From 40-80 sp964503665 (GTDB lineage Bacteria; Bacteroidota; Bacteroidia; Flavobacteriales_D; Crocinitomicaceae), in NCBI GenBank assembly GCA_964503665.1, contig CAZDAR010000057.1, forward strand, positions 1-15,247: 15,247 nucleotides of DNA. The letters are read 5' to 3'. The notes under the pieces were generated by a model. That model did not search any database and was not told the origin of the DNA. It saw only the letters and a list, made by a program, of their open reading frames with translations. Shown one piece after another: positions 1-6,509 of the stretch (the first letter of the stretch is position 1; the number at the start of each line of letters is the position of its first letter). The position numbers and the translations under genes are program-made.

Positions 1-184
1 GATTTTTGGATTGCATTCCATGAAAAATAATCAAAATCGTTATCACTTCACTATGGCTCATTATTGGTTTCTTCTTAGGCAGATTACCAAGTGAATATTC
101 TTGAATTGTTTTTTGAAATTCAGAACAAAATTCGTCTGTTAAATAGAAAATTTCAATAACTTTATCTTGAGTAAAATCATAATA
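1..184 (-). CDS. IS982-family transposase, N-terminal part (runs off left edge)
   Basis: Reading the minus strand from about 178 down to 1 gives an open frame of 59 codons. It contains DKVIEIFYLTDEFC, then QEYSLGNLPKKKPIMS, then SEVITILIIFHGMQSKN. This is the recognisable N-terminus of IS982-family DDE transposases, where 'TDEFC' and 'MSxSEVITILIxFH' are typical; the DDE catalytic residues lie outside the window. The frame opens after a TAA at 185-187. There is no ATG between that stop and the conserved region; the first in-frame ATG (59-61) already falls inside it. Translation may use a non-ATG start, or the 5' end may be damaged. An ATG at 180-182 lies in another frame. The family call rests on motif recognition; the element's completeness cannot be judged here. 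Confidence 0.75.
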
Positions 185-297
185 TTAGCTTAAATCATTA
201 ATAGTCAACGCATTAAAGATGCAAAATGTATTTCACTTATTTTTACACTTTAATCATTAGTTGCTGATAATCAATATGTTAATAATCGAACTCAGGT
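1..297 (-). mobile_element. IS982-family insertion sequence, 5' portion
   Basis: The transposase N-terminus at 1-184 is preceded on the minus strand by about 110 bp of noncoding, AT-rich DNA. That stretch ends near 297 with a sequence reading ACCTGAGTTCGATTATTAA on the minus strand. I take this as the likely terminal inverted repeat because it is the right distance upstream of the transposase and looks like IS982-type ends. The other end and any target-site duplication are outside the window, so the boundary is an inference of about plus or minus 10 bp. Confidence 0.5.
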
Positions 298-459
298 TAT
301 AAGATTACGTGAAATTTTTACACATTTTTAATATGGCTATCGCTAGCCGTATCTCAAAATAGACTGAATTTTAAAAGAAATATAAGGAAGCAATCACCAT
401 TTAGTAGTTATACTTCTACCATTCTTTTCAATGGTGAATGAATAATCCCTTTTAAAGAA
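298..459. other. Intergenic remnant with two small hairpins
   Basis: I see no gene between the inferred IS end and the lipoprotein pseudogene. Two hairpins are visible. One is ATATGGCTA/TAGCCGTAT at 331-339 and 344-352, a 9-bp stem with one G-T pair and a TCGC loop. The other is ACCATT/AATGGT at 418-423 and 430-435 with a 6-nt loop, and the outer copy of CACCATT at 395-401 can pair with the same arm. Neither is followed by a T-run on either strand, so neither is a canonical Rho-independent terminator. Confidence 0.5.
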
Positions 460-682
460 TTATTTAATCTGACAAAAGGTTTCACTCCAATAATAGCCGT
501 AATGCTTTTCATAATACTCCTGGCATTCAGCTTGAGCTTTCTTCTTCGTATTTTTTTACAGTAAAAGCGTCTTTGGATCCACCAATACTTGTACACACAC
601 ACGTGTAATTCTTTTTACAACTCGTACTCATTCATTCTAACACAATTAAACCACCTACTAATTGACCTTTTTGTTTCATCAT
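460..682 (-). pseudogene. Decayed small lipoprotein gene (in-frame stop plus frameshift)
   Basis: From the ATG at 680-682 the frame reads MMKQKGQLVGGLIVLE, hits TGA at 632-634, then continues MSTSCKKNYTCVCTSIGG to a 7-base A run (plus-strand T551-557). Beyond that the frame is nonsense. Removing one A restores VKNTKKKAQAECQEYYEK and on to a TAA at 460-462, giving about 73 residues. Signal-like N-terminus, lipobox Cys, CxCT motif and a lysine-rich 'VKNTKKKA' segment are the pattern of small Bacteroidota lipoproteins of unknown function. The start could also be an in-frame ATG at 710-712 overlapping the upstream gene's stop. It lies 22 bp after the lipoprotein gene at 705-1655, so they were probably co-transcribed. 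The A-run shift could be a sequencing error; the TGA is a second, independent lesion. A 64-codon open frame at 408-602 is the read-through in the wrong frame. Confidence 0.65.
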
Positions 683-704
683 AGCGTTTTTATTGTTTAA
701 AATA

Positions 705-1655
705 TCACTCATACTCCAACCTCACCACCTTCTTCAAAAATGGTTTATGTGTGTTCTCATACATCATCAAAGGCTGACCAATTTCGTTAATAGATAACGA
801 CATCATTTGCGTTTTTACCAAATCATTACCGTTAAAGATATTATTCTGAAAGCCGATTAAAAACCCTTTTTGATTGTACAAAACGGCTGACTCAACCCTA
901 CTCGATTTTTGGCGATAACTGTAATGAATTAAATTCTTAAATTGGTCGTACTTAAACTCTAACACATTCGATTCTAGCACTTTATTTTCGACACTGTATA
1001 TCTTTTCTGGAAACAAGAAATTAGGAATAACGATAATATCTTTGGGGCTTGGCGATAACATCGTATCGATAGCAATTGGACTAATATGACTCTTATTGGT
1101 GATGAAGAATAAATATTTATCACTCTCGGAATTATAAAACGATGAATAATTAGAATTTTGATTGTCTTTCATATATTGATTGTCACTTGGCGTTTTATAA
1201 CCTGAAGGAATTAAATCCGTTGGCATCTCAGACTTCGATTGGTACGATGAAAAATAAAAGGTTGAATCGAAAGATGTAACATCATATTTAATCATCTCTT
1301 TCTTGTATAAAACAAGATTATTGAACTCTTCTTTCTTTACCGAAATAACTTTTCCAGAATCGTCAAAATAATAGGTTATAATCTCATCCGGTGATAATTT
1401 TTTGAGATCTACTTCTTTGATATTGCTATATTTAACAAAATATTCTTTTTGTTGAATCTCATGAATGCCATTCGCTGCAATTAAAGAGTCGTCAAACCAA
1501 TACGGAAAATTATTCAATTCTTGTAATTCCGAAATCCATAAAGTAGGCTTTATCCATTGTTGGTGGAATTGCATTAATTTCGTCTCTTTAGGCAGTTCTT
1601 GTTTGCACGAAAGTAGAAAAAGAGGAACTAAAAGTAGATAAAAACCGTATTTCAT
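705..1655 (-). CDS. Exported lipoprotein of unknown function
   Basis: The 316-residue protein begins MKYGFYLLLVPLFLLSC, a short basic-hydrophobic signal peptide ending in an LLSC lipobox with Cys17, so it should be lipidated and anchored in the outer or inner membrane. I chose the ATG at 1655 rather than the upstream in-frame ATG at 1700 because it places the signal peptide at the N-terminus. I recognise no domain. The mature part is rich in Ser, Tyr and Asn, and the C-terminal half has phrases such as YDQFKNLIHYSYRQ and LYNQKGFLIGFQ. These resemble the short beta-strand repeats of extracellular YD/RHS-like or beta-propeller proteins, but the resemblance is weak. It is transcribed divergently from the histidine kinase across 80 bp, and the degraded small lipoprotein follows it. 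Substrate or partner is unknown. Confidence 0.7.
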   Translation of the reverse strand: MKYGFYLLLVPLFLLSCKQELPKETKLMQFHQQWIKPTLWISELQELNNFPYWFDDSLIAANGIHEIQQKEYFVKYSNIKEVDLKKLSPDEIITYYFDDSGKVISVKKEEFNNLVLYKKEMIKYDVTSFDSTFYFSSYQSKSEMPTDLIPSGYKTPSDNQYMKDNQNSNYSSFYNSESDKYLFFITNKSHISPIAIDTMLSPSPKDIIVIPNFLFPEKIYSVENKVLESNVLEFKYDQFKNLIHYSYRQKSSRVESAVLYNQKGFLIGFQNNIFNGNDLVKTQMMSLSINEIGQPLMMYENTHKPFLKKVVRLEYE

Positions 1656-1670
1656 ATAGCTAAAGATAGA

Positions 1671-1681
1671 TAATCGGATTA
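1671..1681. promoter_or_regulatory. Small palindrome in the lipoprotein/kinase divergent region
   Basis: TAATC-G-GATTA is a perfect 5-bp inverted repeat around a central G. It lies in the 80-bp gap between the divergent lipoprotein and histidine-kinase starts and could be an operator. It is short enough to occur by chance in AT-rich DNA. Confidence 0.2.
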
Positions 1682-1735
1682 AATTTAGCTCAAAATACAA
1701 TAAACGATTAATTTTAGGGTTGATTATTTTTCAAA

Positions 1736-3292
1736 ATGAATCTTTACTCGAACAAACAGAAGTGGGAAGTTTTTTTATTAGTCATAGCATTAATGCTAAT
1801 GGCTGTTTCTATCTATTTTTCCAATTCTATCGTCGATAAAGTACGTTTTAGAGAACGTGAACGCGCACAAACCTGGGCAGATGCCATCAAAAAGAAAGTC
1901 GAATTAGTCCAATTGACCAATTATTCGTTTACCGAATTGAAATTAAAGGAAAAAGGGGAAATGGAGCTTTGGATTGAAGCGACTAAAACCATCTCCATGC
2001 CGTCCAATCTAGAGGTAGAAGTCGATTATAGTTTACCGCTAAAAATTATCTCTAAAAACAAAAATATTCCAGTAATTGTGACAGATAATAAAGGTGATGT
2101 CACATCTCATATTAACTTGAAATTCGATACGCATACACTACGCGAAAATAATCCATCACTTGATCGAGCAACTGCCGAGAAAGTCTATCAAGACTCTTTA
2201 AAAAAATTGAGTAAACAATGGATAAATGAAAAACGCTCTTTTACGATTGAAGTGTACGAAGGCTTGTTCATGACTTATTCGTATGGTAATTCATACAGTA
2301 TTGAACATCTAGAATTTGAACTTGATTCACTCATTCAGGCATTTAACAAAGAACTGATACTCAATAAAAATCTCGTTCCTATCTTATTGATTGACAAGGA
2401 TAAGGATTCGATCATTGCTACTAATTTACCCGCTGATAAAATATCAAAAGAGCATTTAAGCCAAACGATGAATGAATTAGCGAGTTCGAATCGTCCAATA
2501 GATATCGTTTTTTCGAATGCACAAAATAGCGTTCTTTATTTCGACCAAAGTAGTGAGTTGAAACAACTTCAATATTTCCCTTACATTCAAATTATCATTA
2601 TTGCCCTATTTATTTTAGTCGCTTATCTCATTTTCAGTACTTTCCGAAAAGCTGAACAAAATCAAGTTTGGGCTGGAATGGCCAAAGAAACGGCCCATCA
2701 ACTCGGCACCCCTTTATCATCACTTATCGCTTGGATTGAATTATTGGATGCGCAAAATGTGGAAAAAGACATTATCACGGAAATGCGGAAAGATGTCACG
2801 CGGTTAGAAAGTGTTTCCAATCGTTTTTCTAAAATAGGCTCTGAAACGTTATTGGATGAAACCGATATTGTTTCCACATTTAAATCGATAACCGACTATT
2901 TTCAAACACGGGTTTCCGACAAAATTAAAATTAGCTTTTCCACTACTTCCGATACCATAGAAGTCTTACACAATCGACCATTAATGTCTTGGGTGGGAGA
3001 AAATATTATCAAGAATGCCGTCGATGCAATGCGTTCTCATGGAGAAGTACATGTACACCTTTCCAATGAAGGTAGAAGTGTTTACATCGACATTTCAGAC
3101 ACCGGAAAAGGTGTTCCTCAAAAAGATGTGAAAAACATCTTCAAACCTGGATTTACGTCTAAAAAACGAGGTTGGGGATTGGGGCTTTCGCTCGTCAAAC
3201 GAATTATTAAAGAATACCACAAGGGAAAAGTCTTTGTGCTGAAAACAGAAGTGGGAGTTGGAACAACATTTAGAATAATACTTTACAAATGA
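1736..3292 (+). CDS. Membrane sensor histidine kinase (orphan)
   Basis: This 518-residue kinase has one transmembrane helix at about 11-29, an extracytoplasmic region of about 250 residues with no domain I recognise, and a second helix at about 283-302. The cytoplasmic kinase core follows. Its H-box is ETAHQLGTPLSSL with phospho-acceptor His321. The N-box is ENIIKNAVDAM (Glu422, Asn427), the G1 box DTGKG (455-459), the F-box IFKPGF (468-473) and the G2 box GWGLGLSL (479-486). All ATP-binding motifs are intact, so it should be active. No response regulator is adjacent, so its partner must lie elsewhere. The downstream fluoride-channel gene starts inside its stop codon (ATGA), which suggests translational coupling. 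Only the large sensor region could reveal the signal. Confidence 0.9.
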   Translation: MNLYSNKQKWEVFLLVIALMLMAVSIYFSNSIVDKVRFRERERAQTWADAIKKKVELVQLTNYSFTELKLKEKGEMELWIEATKTISMPSNLEVEVDYSLPLKIISKNKNIPVIVTDNKGDVTSHINLKFDTHTLRENNPSLDRATAEKVYQDSLKKLSKQWINEKRSFTIEVYEGLFMTYSYGNSYSIEHLEFELDSLIQAFNKELILNKNLVPILLIDKDKDSIIATNLPADKISKEHLSQTMNELASSNRPIDIVFSNAQNSVLYFDQSSELKQLQYFPYIQIIIIALFILVAYLIFSTFRKAEQNQVWAGMAKETAHQLGTPLSSLIAWIELLDAQNVEKDIITEMRKDVTRLESVSNRFSKIGSETLLDETDIVSTFKSITDYFQTRVSDKIKISFSTTSDTIEVLHNRPLMSWVGENIIKNAVDAMRSHGEVHVHLSNEGRSVYIDISDTGKGVPQKDVKNIFKPGFTSKKRGWGLGLSLVKRIIKEYHKGKVFVLKTEVGVGTTFRIILYK

Positions 3293-3627
3293 ATTGGTTA
3301 GCAGTTTTTATCGGTGGCGGAATAGGAAGTCTAATTCGCTTTAGCATTGCGAAGATTCCATTCACCATGAATTTTCCGTTAAATACATTTATCACCAACA
3401 CATTGGCATGTCTAATTTTAGCACTTACTATTTATTTCATCAGACCTCAAACTAGTTTCTGGCAACTCTTTCTCTTTATTGGTTTGTGTGGCGGAATGAG
3501 TACTTTTTCAACATTCAGCAAGGAAACCTTTGACTTATTCCAATCGGGAAATTATATTATTGCGGTTGTTAATATTCTTGTTTCTATTGGGACGTGTGTG
3601 GGGATATTTTGGGTGTTGAAGAACTAA
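3289..3627 (+). CDS. crcB: Fluoride ion channel FluC/CrcB
   Basis: This small four-helix membrane protein (112 residues, slightly shorter than the usual 120-130) exports fluoride and works as an antiparallel dimer. Family signatures are visible in order. GGGIGSLIRF at 9-18 matches the GGxxGAxxRY motif. NTFITN at 32-37 carries the conserved pore Asn. GGMSTFSTFSKE at 68-79 matches the GGxTTFSTFSxE motif containing the pore phenylalanines and sodium-site residues. The loop between helices is compact, which explains the short length. Its ATG overlaps the histidine kinase stop (ATGA), so the two genes probably form one transcript. I see no fluoride riboswitch in front, and there is no room for one inside this coupled pair. 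Confidence 0.92.
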   Translation: MNWLAVFIGGGIGSLIRFSIAKIPFTMNFPLNTFITNTLACLILALTIYFIRPQTSFWQLFLFIGLCGGMSTFSTFSKETFDLFQSGNYIIAVVNILVSIGTCVGIFWVLKN

Positions 3628-3746
3628 GATTTTTTGGCTCACATATAGCACAGAAAACACAGAATGAGAGTGAGAGAAAATAGCGATAATCATAGTGAGA
3701 ATGAGAGAACAGAGAGGAGGTCTCTGAGCTAAGTCGAAGTGCGTTT
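3628..3746. other. Intergenic 3'-to-3' gap with purine-rich direct repeats
   Basis: This is the gap between the convergent fluoride channel and acyl-CoA synthetase genes. It carries a purine-rich, low-complexity stretch in which AGAATGAGAG occurs at 3661-3670 and again at 3698-3707, and it ends with the dispersed repeat at 3719-3742. I see no coding frame and no clear terminator. Confidence 0.5.
3719..3742 (+). repeat. Dispersed Bacteroidota-type intergenic repeat
   Basis: The 24 bases run from GGTCTCTGAGCT through AGTCGAAGTGC. This matches the widespread interspersed motif 'GGTCACTGAGCGnAGTCGAAGTG' and its variants, which sits in many copies in intergenic DNA of Bacteroidota genomes. Here it lies between two converging 3' ends, the usual place for such elements. 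I recognise the motif from memory; copy number in this genome is not visible. Confidence 0.55.
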
Positions 3747-5801
3747 TTACTTCACCAGACAAATACGTGCATCAACCACTACTAATTGCTTCATATTTCC
3801 CAACAAAGGATTGATATCCATTTCACTAATTTCTGGAGCAGCTGCCACCAAAGCTGATAATTTTAAGATAACATCGATAATCAACTCTTCTTTCACGCCT
3901 TCTTTTCCTCGGGTTCCTTGAATAATTGGATAGGATTTAAGGTGTTTTAACATTGCCGAAGCTTCTTCACGACTTATCGGTGCTAGACCTGAAGAAACAT
4001 CTTTAAAAACTTCGACAAAAACACCACCAAGACCCACTAAAATCTGATGACCATATAATTCTTCTTCTTTGGCTCCAATGTATATTTCCGTTCCGTTCAA
4101 TTGTTGTTGCATGATTACACCATCGGCATTTTGTAGGCTCATCAAACGGTTGAATTCATTTCTAACTTCTTCGACTGTACTTACACCAATGACAACACCA
4201 CCAATATCGGATTTATGAATCGGCCCCGAAACTTTCATGACGAGTGGAAAACCTAATTCCAAGGATTTTCGAACCGCTATATCTGCTTTACTTACGGTTG
4301 CTTGTCTTACACGGTCAATACCCACAGCATCAAATAATTCAAATACTTTATCTGCCGGTATAAACCCATTTTCTGATTGGTCTATTATAGTTCTAATAGC
4401 TTTAGTGTTAATGTATGGTAAATCTGGGTCAGCATACGGAATAGGTGTTTTGGTAACACGTGATAAAACATAACCAAAACTAACCTCGTCGACAAAATTC
4501 ACATGTCCTTTTGAATGAAAATGGCTTACTTCTTCCGCTGCTTGTACGACAGATGGTAAAATAGGGAAAATAGGTTTTTTACACGTTTTCATTTTATCGT
4601 GTAACACTTCATACACATCATCTACTTTCCACATTCCTGTTGTACCAAAAACTACAACTGCACCATCTATTTCGTCGAAGTCATTTTCGACAGCATCTAA
4701 TATTTCTCCTAATTGTTGAGCTGTTCCAGTTGCTAAAAAATCAATTGGATTGGCTACCGAAGAACCTGGGTAAAGCTTAGAAAGCAATGCATCTGCCTTT
4801 GGTCCTTCAATTACAGGAACACTCATGCCATTTTTCGTTAAGACATCTGCTAACATAACGCCTGGACCTCCAGCATGTGTAATAATCGCCAAACGTTTTC
4901 CGACCAATTTTGTAATTGTAAAAACGGCTGCTACATACACCAACTCTACTCTACTATAGCAACGGATAATTCCTGCTTTTCGAAATAAGGCATTCACCGC
5001 ACTATTGGAACCAGCCAAAGCGCCAGTGTGTGAAGAGACTGCTCGTGAACCCGCTTCTGTCGCACCCGCTTTAATCGCTGCAATGCGACATCCTTTATTA
5101 GTTAATGATCTAGCGTGTTTTAAAAAGCGTTGTGGGTCAGAAATTTGCTCCATATACAGCAATTTGATACGAGAACTCGTTTTTGGATCAAATGTTTCGT
5201 CCCAATATTGTAAGATATCTTCTACCCCTATTTGAGCGCTATTTCCAATGGAATAAATATTTCTAAACTTCAAACCTCGTGGAATAGCGACTTCTAATAT
5301 ATACACCATTGTAGCACCAGAAGCCGAAACACAATCACATCCCATCGGGTCGTATTCAGGAATCGGTCCGGCAAAAACGCCTTTATAATTTCCAGTAATT
5401 ATCCCAATACAATTAGGTCCCACAAATGATGCTCTTGCATTGTTTGCAATTGTAACCAAACGTTCTTCTAATGCTTTGCCTTCCTCTCCAATCTCACTGA
5501 AACCGGCAGAAAACAACACAAAAGCTTTACAGTTTTTCTGTTCTGCCAATGTACGCATCGTATCCTCTACATAATTTGCTGCAACCGCAATAACGGCTAA
5601 GTCGACATTAGGAACGTCTTTAACAGAGTTATAACAAGGAATTCCTTGAACATCGGTCTCTTTTGGGTTAACAGCGAATAATTCACCTTTGAAATTATGT
5701 TTGATTAAATTTTGGAGTACTTTCCCTCCTGGTTTTGATGTGTCGTTTGAAGCGCCGATGATGACAATGCTGCGAGGGTCTAATAATTCTTTTGTGATCA
5801 T
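3747..5801 (-). CDS. Acyl-CoA synthetase, NDP-forming (fused alpha-beta)
   Basis: A 684-residue protein of the ADP-forming acetate-CoA ligase family. It interconverts acyl-CoA, ADP and phosphate with free acid, CoA and ATP through a phosphohistidine. Alpha and beta parts are fused. The CoA-binding Rossmann region (IVIIGAS at 12-18, VGPNCIG at 127-133) comes first, followed by the CoA-ligase region SASGATMVYILE (159-170). The phosphoacceptor loop SSHTGALAG carries His258, with Glu218 in LYMEQI as the likely stabilising acid. The ATP-grasp part begins near 475 and contains the second His, H529, in GPIHKSDIGGV. MDINPLL near the C-terminus is typical of the ATP-grasp domain. All catalytic positions are present. 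Acid specificity cannot be read from sequence. It is a single gene, divergent from panD and convergent with the fluoride channel. A GTA-rich palindrome lies 44 bp upstream. Confidence 0.9.
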   Translation of the reverse strand: MITKELLDPRSIVIIGASNDTSKPGGKVLQNLIKHNFKGELFAVNPKETDVQGIPCYNSVKDVPNVDLAVIAVAANYVEDTMRTLAEQKNCKAFVLFSAGFSEIGEEGKALEERLVTIANNARASFVGPNCIGIITGNYKGVFAGPIPEYDPMGCDCVSASGATMVYILEVAIPRGLKFRNIYSIGNSAQIGVEDILQYWDETFDPKTSSRIKLLYMEQISDPQRFLKHARSLTNKGCRIAAIKAGATEAGSRAVSSHTGALAGSNSAVNALFRKAGIIRCYSRVELVYVAAVFTITKLVGKRLAIITHAGGPGVMLADVLTKNGMSVPVIEGPKADALLSKLYPGSSVANPIDFLATGTAQQLGEILDAVENDFDEIDGAVVVFGTTGMWKVDDVYEVLHDKMKTCKKPIFPILPSVVQAAEEVSHFHSKGHVNFVDEVSFGYVLSRVTKTPIPYADPDLPYINTKAIRTIIDQSENGFIPADKVFELFDAVGIDRVRQATVSKADIAVRKSLELGFPLVMKVSGPIHKSDIGGVVIGVSTVEEVRNEFNRLMSLQNADGVIMQQQLNGTEIYIGAKEEELYGHQILVGLGGVFVEVFKDVSSGLAPISREEASAMLKHLKSYPIIQGTRGKEGVKEELIIDVILKLSALVAAAPEISEMDINPLLGNMKQLVVVDARICLVK

Positions 5802-5844
5802 ATTCTTTCTGTATATTCCTTAATTTTGGATGGAAAAGTAGTAA

Positions 5845-5858
5845 AATAGTCTACTATT
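5845..5858. promoter_or_regulatory. Palindrome upstream of acyl-CoA synthetase
   Basis: AATAGT-CT-ACTATT is a perfect 6-bp inverted repeat with a 2-bp centre, 44 bp upstream of the synthetase ATG. Its position and symmetry suit a dimeric repressor or activator site, but no regulator is identified and chance is possible. Confidence 0.3.
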
Positions 5859-5941
5859 AAATATGATTGAAATCAGTTACTTCATTACGATACTTCTGAA
5901 ATTTAAAAAAGAACACAACTTATTGTCAAATTCTAACTAGA

Positions 5942-5962
5942 TAATCGGTTTATTTCCGATTA
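5942..5962. promoter_or_regulatory. Inverted repeat in the divergent region
   Basis: TAATCGG at 5942-5948 and CCGATTA at 5956-5962 form a 7-bp inverted repeat around a 7-nt TTTATTT centre. It lies roughly 140 bp upstream of the synthetase start and 200 bp upstream of panD. It could be a protein site or a hairpin; neither strand has a following T-run. Confidence 0.3.
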
Positions 5963-6120
5963 ACTATTAAATATTTGACATAATCAATACTGTTATATTC
6001 TGAAAATTAAACTATCAATTCTCAAATGACAGCCATTTCTAGTGAATTCATATTAATAGAACTTCATCCATTTTAGCCAAACTTTAAACATCTTGTAGTT
6101 AGTTACCTATTTTTTTTATT

Positions 6121-6128
6121 TAACTTTG
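6121..6128 (+). promoter_or_regulatory. panD operon promoter, -7 element
   Basis: TAACTTTG fits the Bacteroidota -7 consensus TAnnTTTG exactly. It would start transcription around 6132-6136, giving a leader of about 25 nt that contains the ribosome binding site. The nearest TTG upstream (6093-6095) is 25 bp away, longer than usual, so the -33 element is weak or absent. Confidence 0.55.
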
Positions 6129-6145
6129 CGCATTCAAAAATAAAC

Positions 6146-6150
6146 GGAGG
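6146..6150 (+). promoter_or_regulatory. Strong Shine-Dalgarno of panD
   Basis: GGAGG sits 8 nt before the ATG at 6159. Such a full Shine-Dalgarno is uncommon in Bacteroidota, which generally depend little on it. It confirms the panD start and suggests efficient translation. Confidence 0.65.
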
Positions 6151-6158
6151 ACCAAGAA

Positions 6159-6509
6159 ATGTTAATACAAGTTTTTAAATCTAAAATTCATCGTGTAAAA
6201 GTGACACAAGCCGATTTGAACTACATTGGTAGTATCACGATTGATGAAGATTTAATGGAAGCTGCCAACATTATAGAAGGTGAGAAAGTACAAATCGTCA
6301 ATGTGAACAACGGCGAACGATTGGAAACATATGTCATAAAAGGTGATCGTCAATCAGGAACAATATGCTTGAATGGGCCTGCTGCACGAAAAGTTGCTGT
6401 AGGAGATGTGCTCATCATTATCAGCTATGCAACGATGGAAATGGAAGAAGCAAAAAACTTCAAGCCACAGATGATTTTTCCAGATGAGAATAATCACATC
6501 ATTGATTAA
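6159..6509 (+). CDS. panD: Aspartate 1-decarboxylase (beta-alanine synthesis)
   Basis: PanD converts L-aspartate to beta-alanine for pantothenate and coenzyme A synthesis in the cytoplasm. The 116-residue length is normal for the family. The self-cleavage site is NYIGSITID, with Gly24-Ser25; Ser25 becomes the pyruvoyl cofactor after the proenzyme cuts itself. Other active-site residues are in register: Lys9, His11, Tyr22, Arg54, Thr57 and Tyr58. It has a strong ribosome binding site and a good -7 element. Its TAA overlaps the ATG of the next gene by one base (TAATG), so it leads an operon with the membrane protein and rfaE2. The usual partner panC is not next to it; the upstream neighbour is a divergent acyl-CoA synthetase. 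Confidence 0.95.
   Translation: MLIQVFKSKIHRVKVTQADLNYIGSITIDEDLMEAANIIEGEKVQIVNVNNGERLETYVIKGDRQSGTICLNGPAARKVAVGDVLIIISYATMEMEEAKNFKPQMIFPDENNHIID

Larger units (their letters stand above)
5802..6158. other. 357-bp divergent intergenic region
   Basis: I see no gene in this gap between the acyl-CoA synthetase and panD. It is very AT-rich and contains two inverted repeats (5845-5858 and 5942-5962), a T-run at 6110-6117, and the panD promoter and ribosome binding site at its right end. Confidence 0.55.

Noticed and set aside
408..602. A 64-codon open frame on the minus strand
   Set aside because: It is the third reading frame across the damaged lipoprotein gene. The protein-like signal lies in the other two frames, on either side of the A run.
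1656..1735. Fluoride riboswitch controlling the kinase-crcB pair
   Set aside because: The 80-bp divergent gap shows no recognisable fluoride aptamer features and is too short once promoter elements are allowed for.
3535..3762. 75-codon minus-strand frame between the fluoride channel and the synthetase
   Set aside because: It is antisense to the end of crcB and runs through the dispersed repeat and purine-rich DNA; the composition is not protein-like.
3739..3921. Short plus-strand frames inside the acyl-CoA synthetase (also at 4237-4473 and 5005-5235)
   Set aside because: They lie antisense to a well-conserved gene, show no recognisable domain, and have no plausible upstream signals.
5822..5829. 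TAATTTTG-like -7 element on the plus strand
   Set aside because: It is more than 300 bp before panD, which has a better match at 6121-6128. A chance match is likely in such AT-rich DNA.
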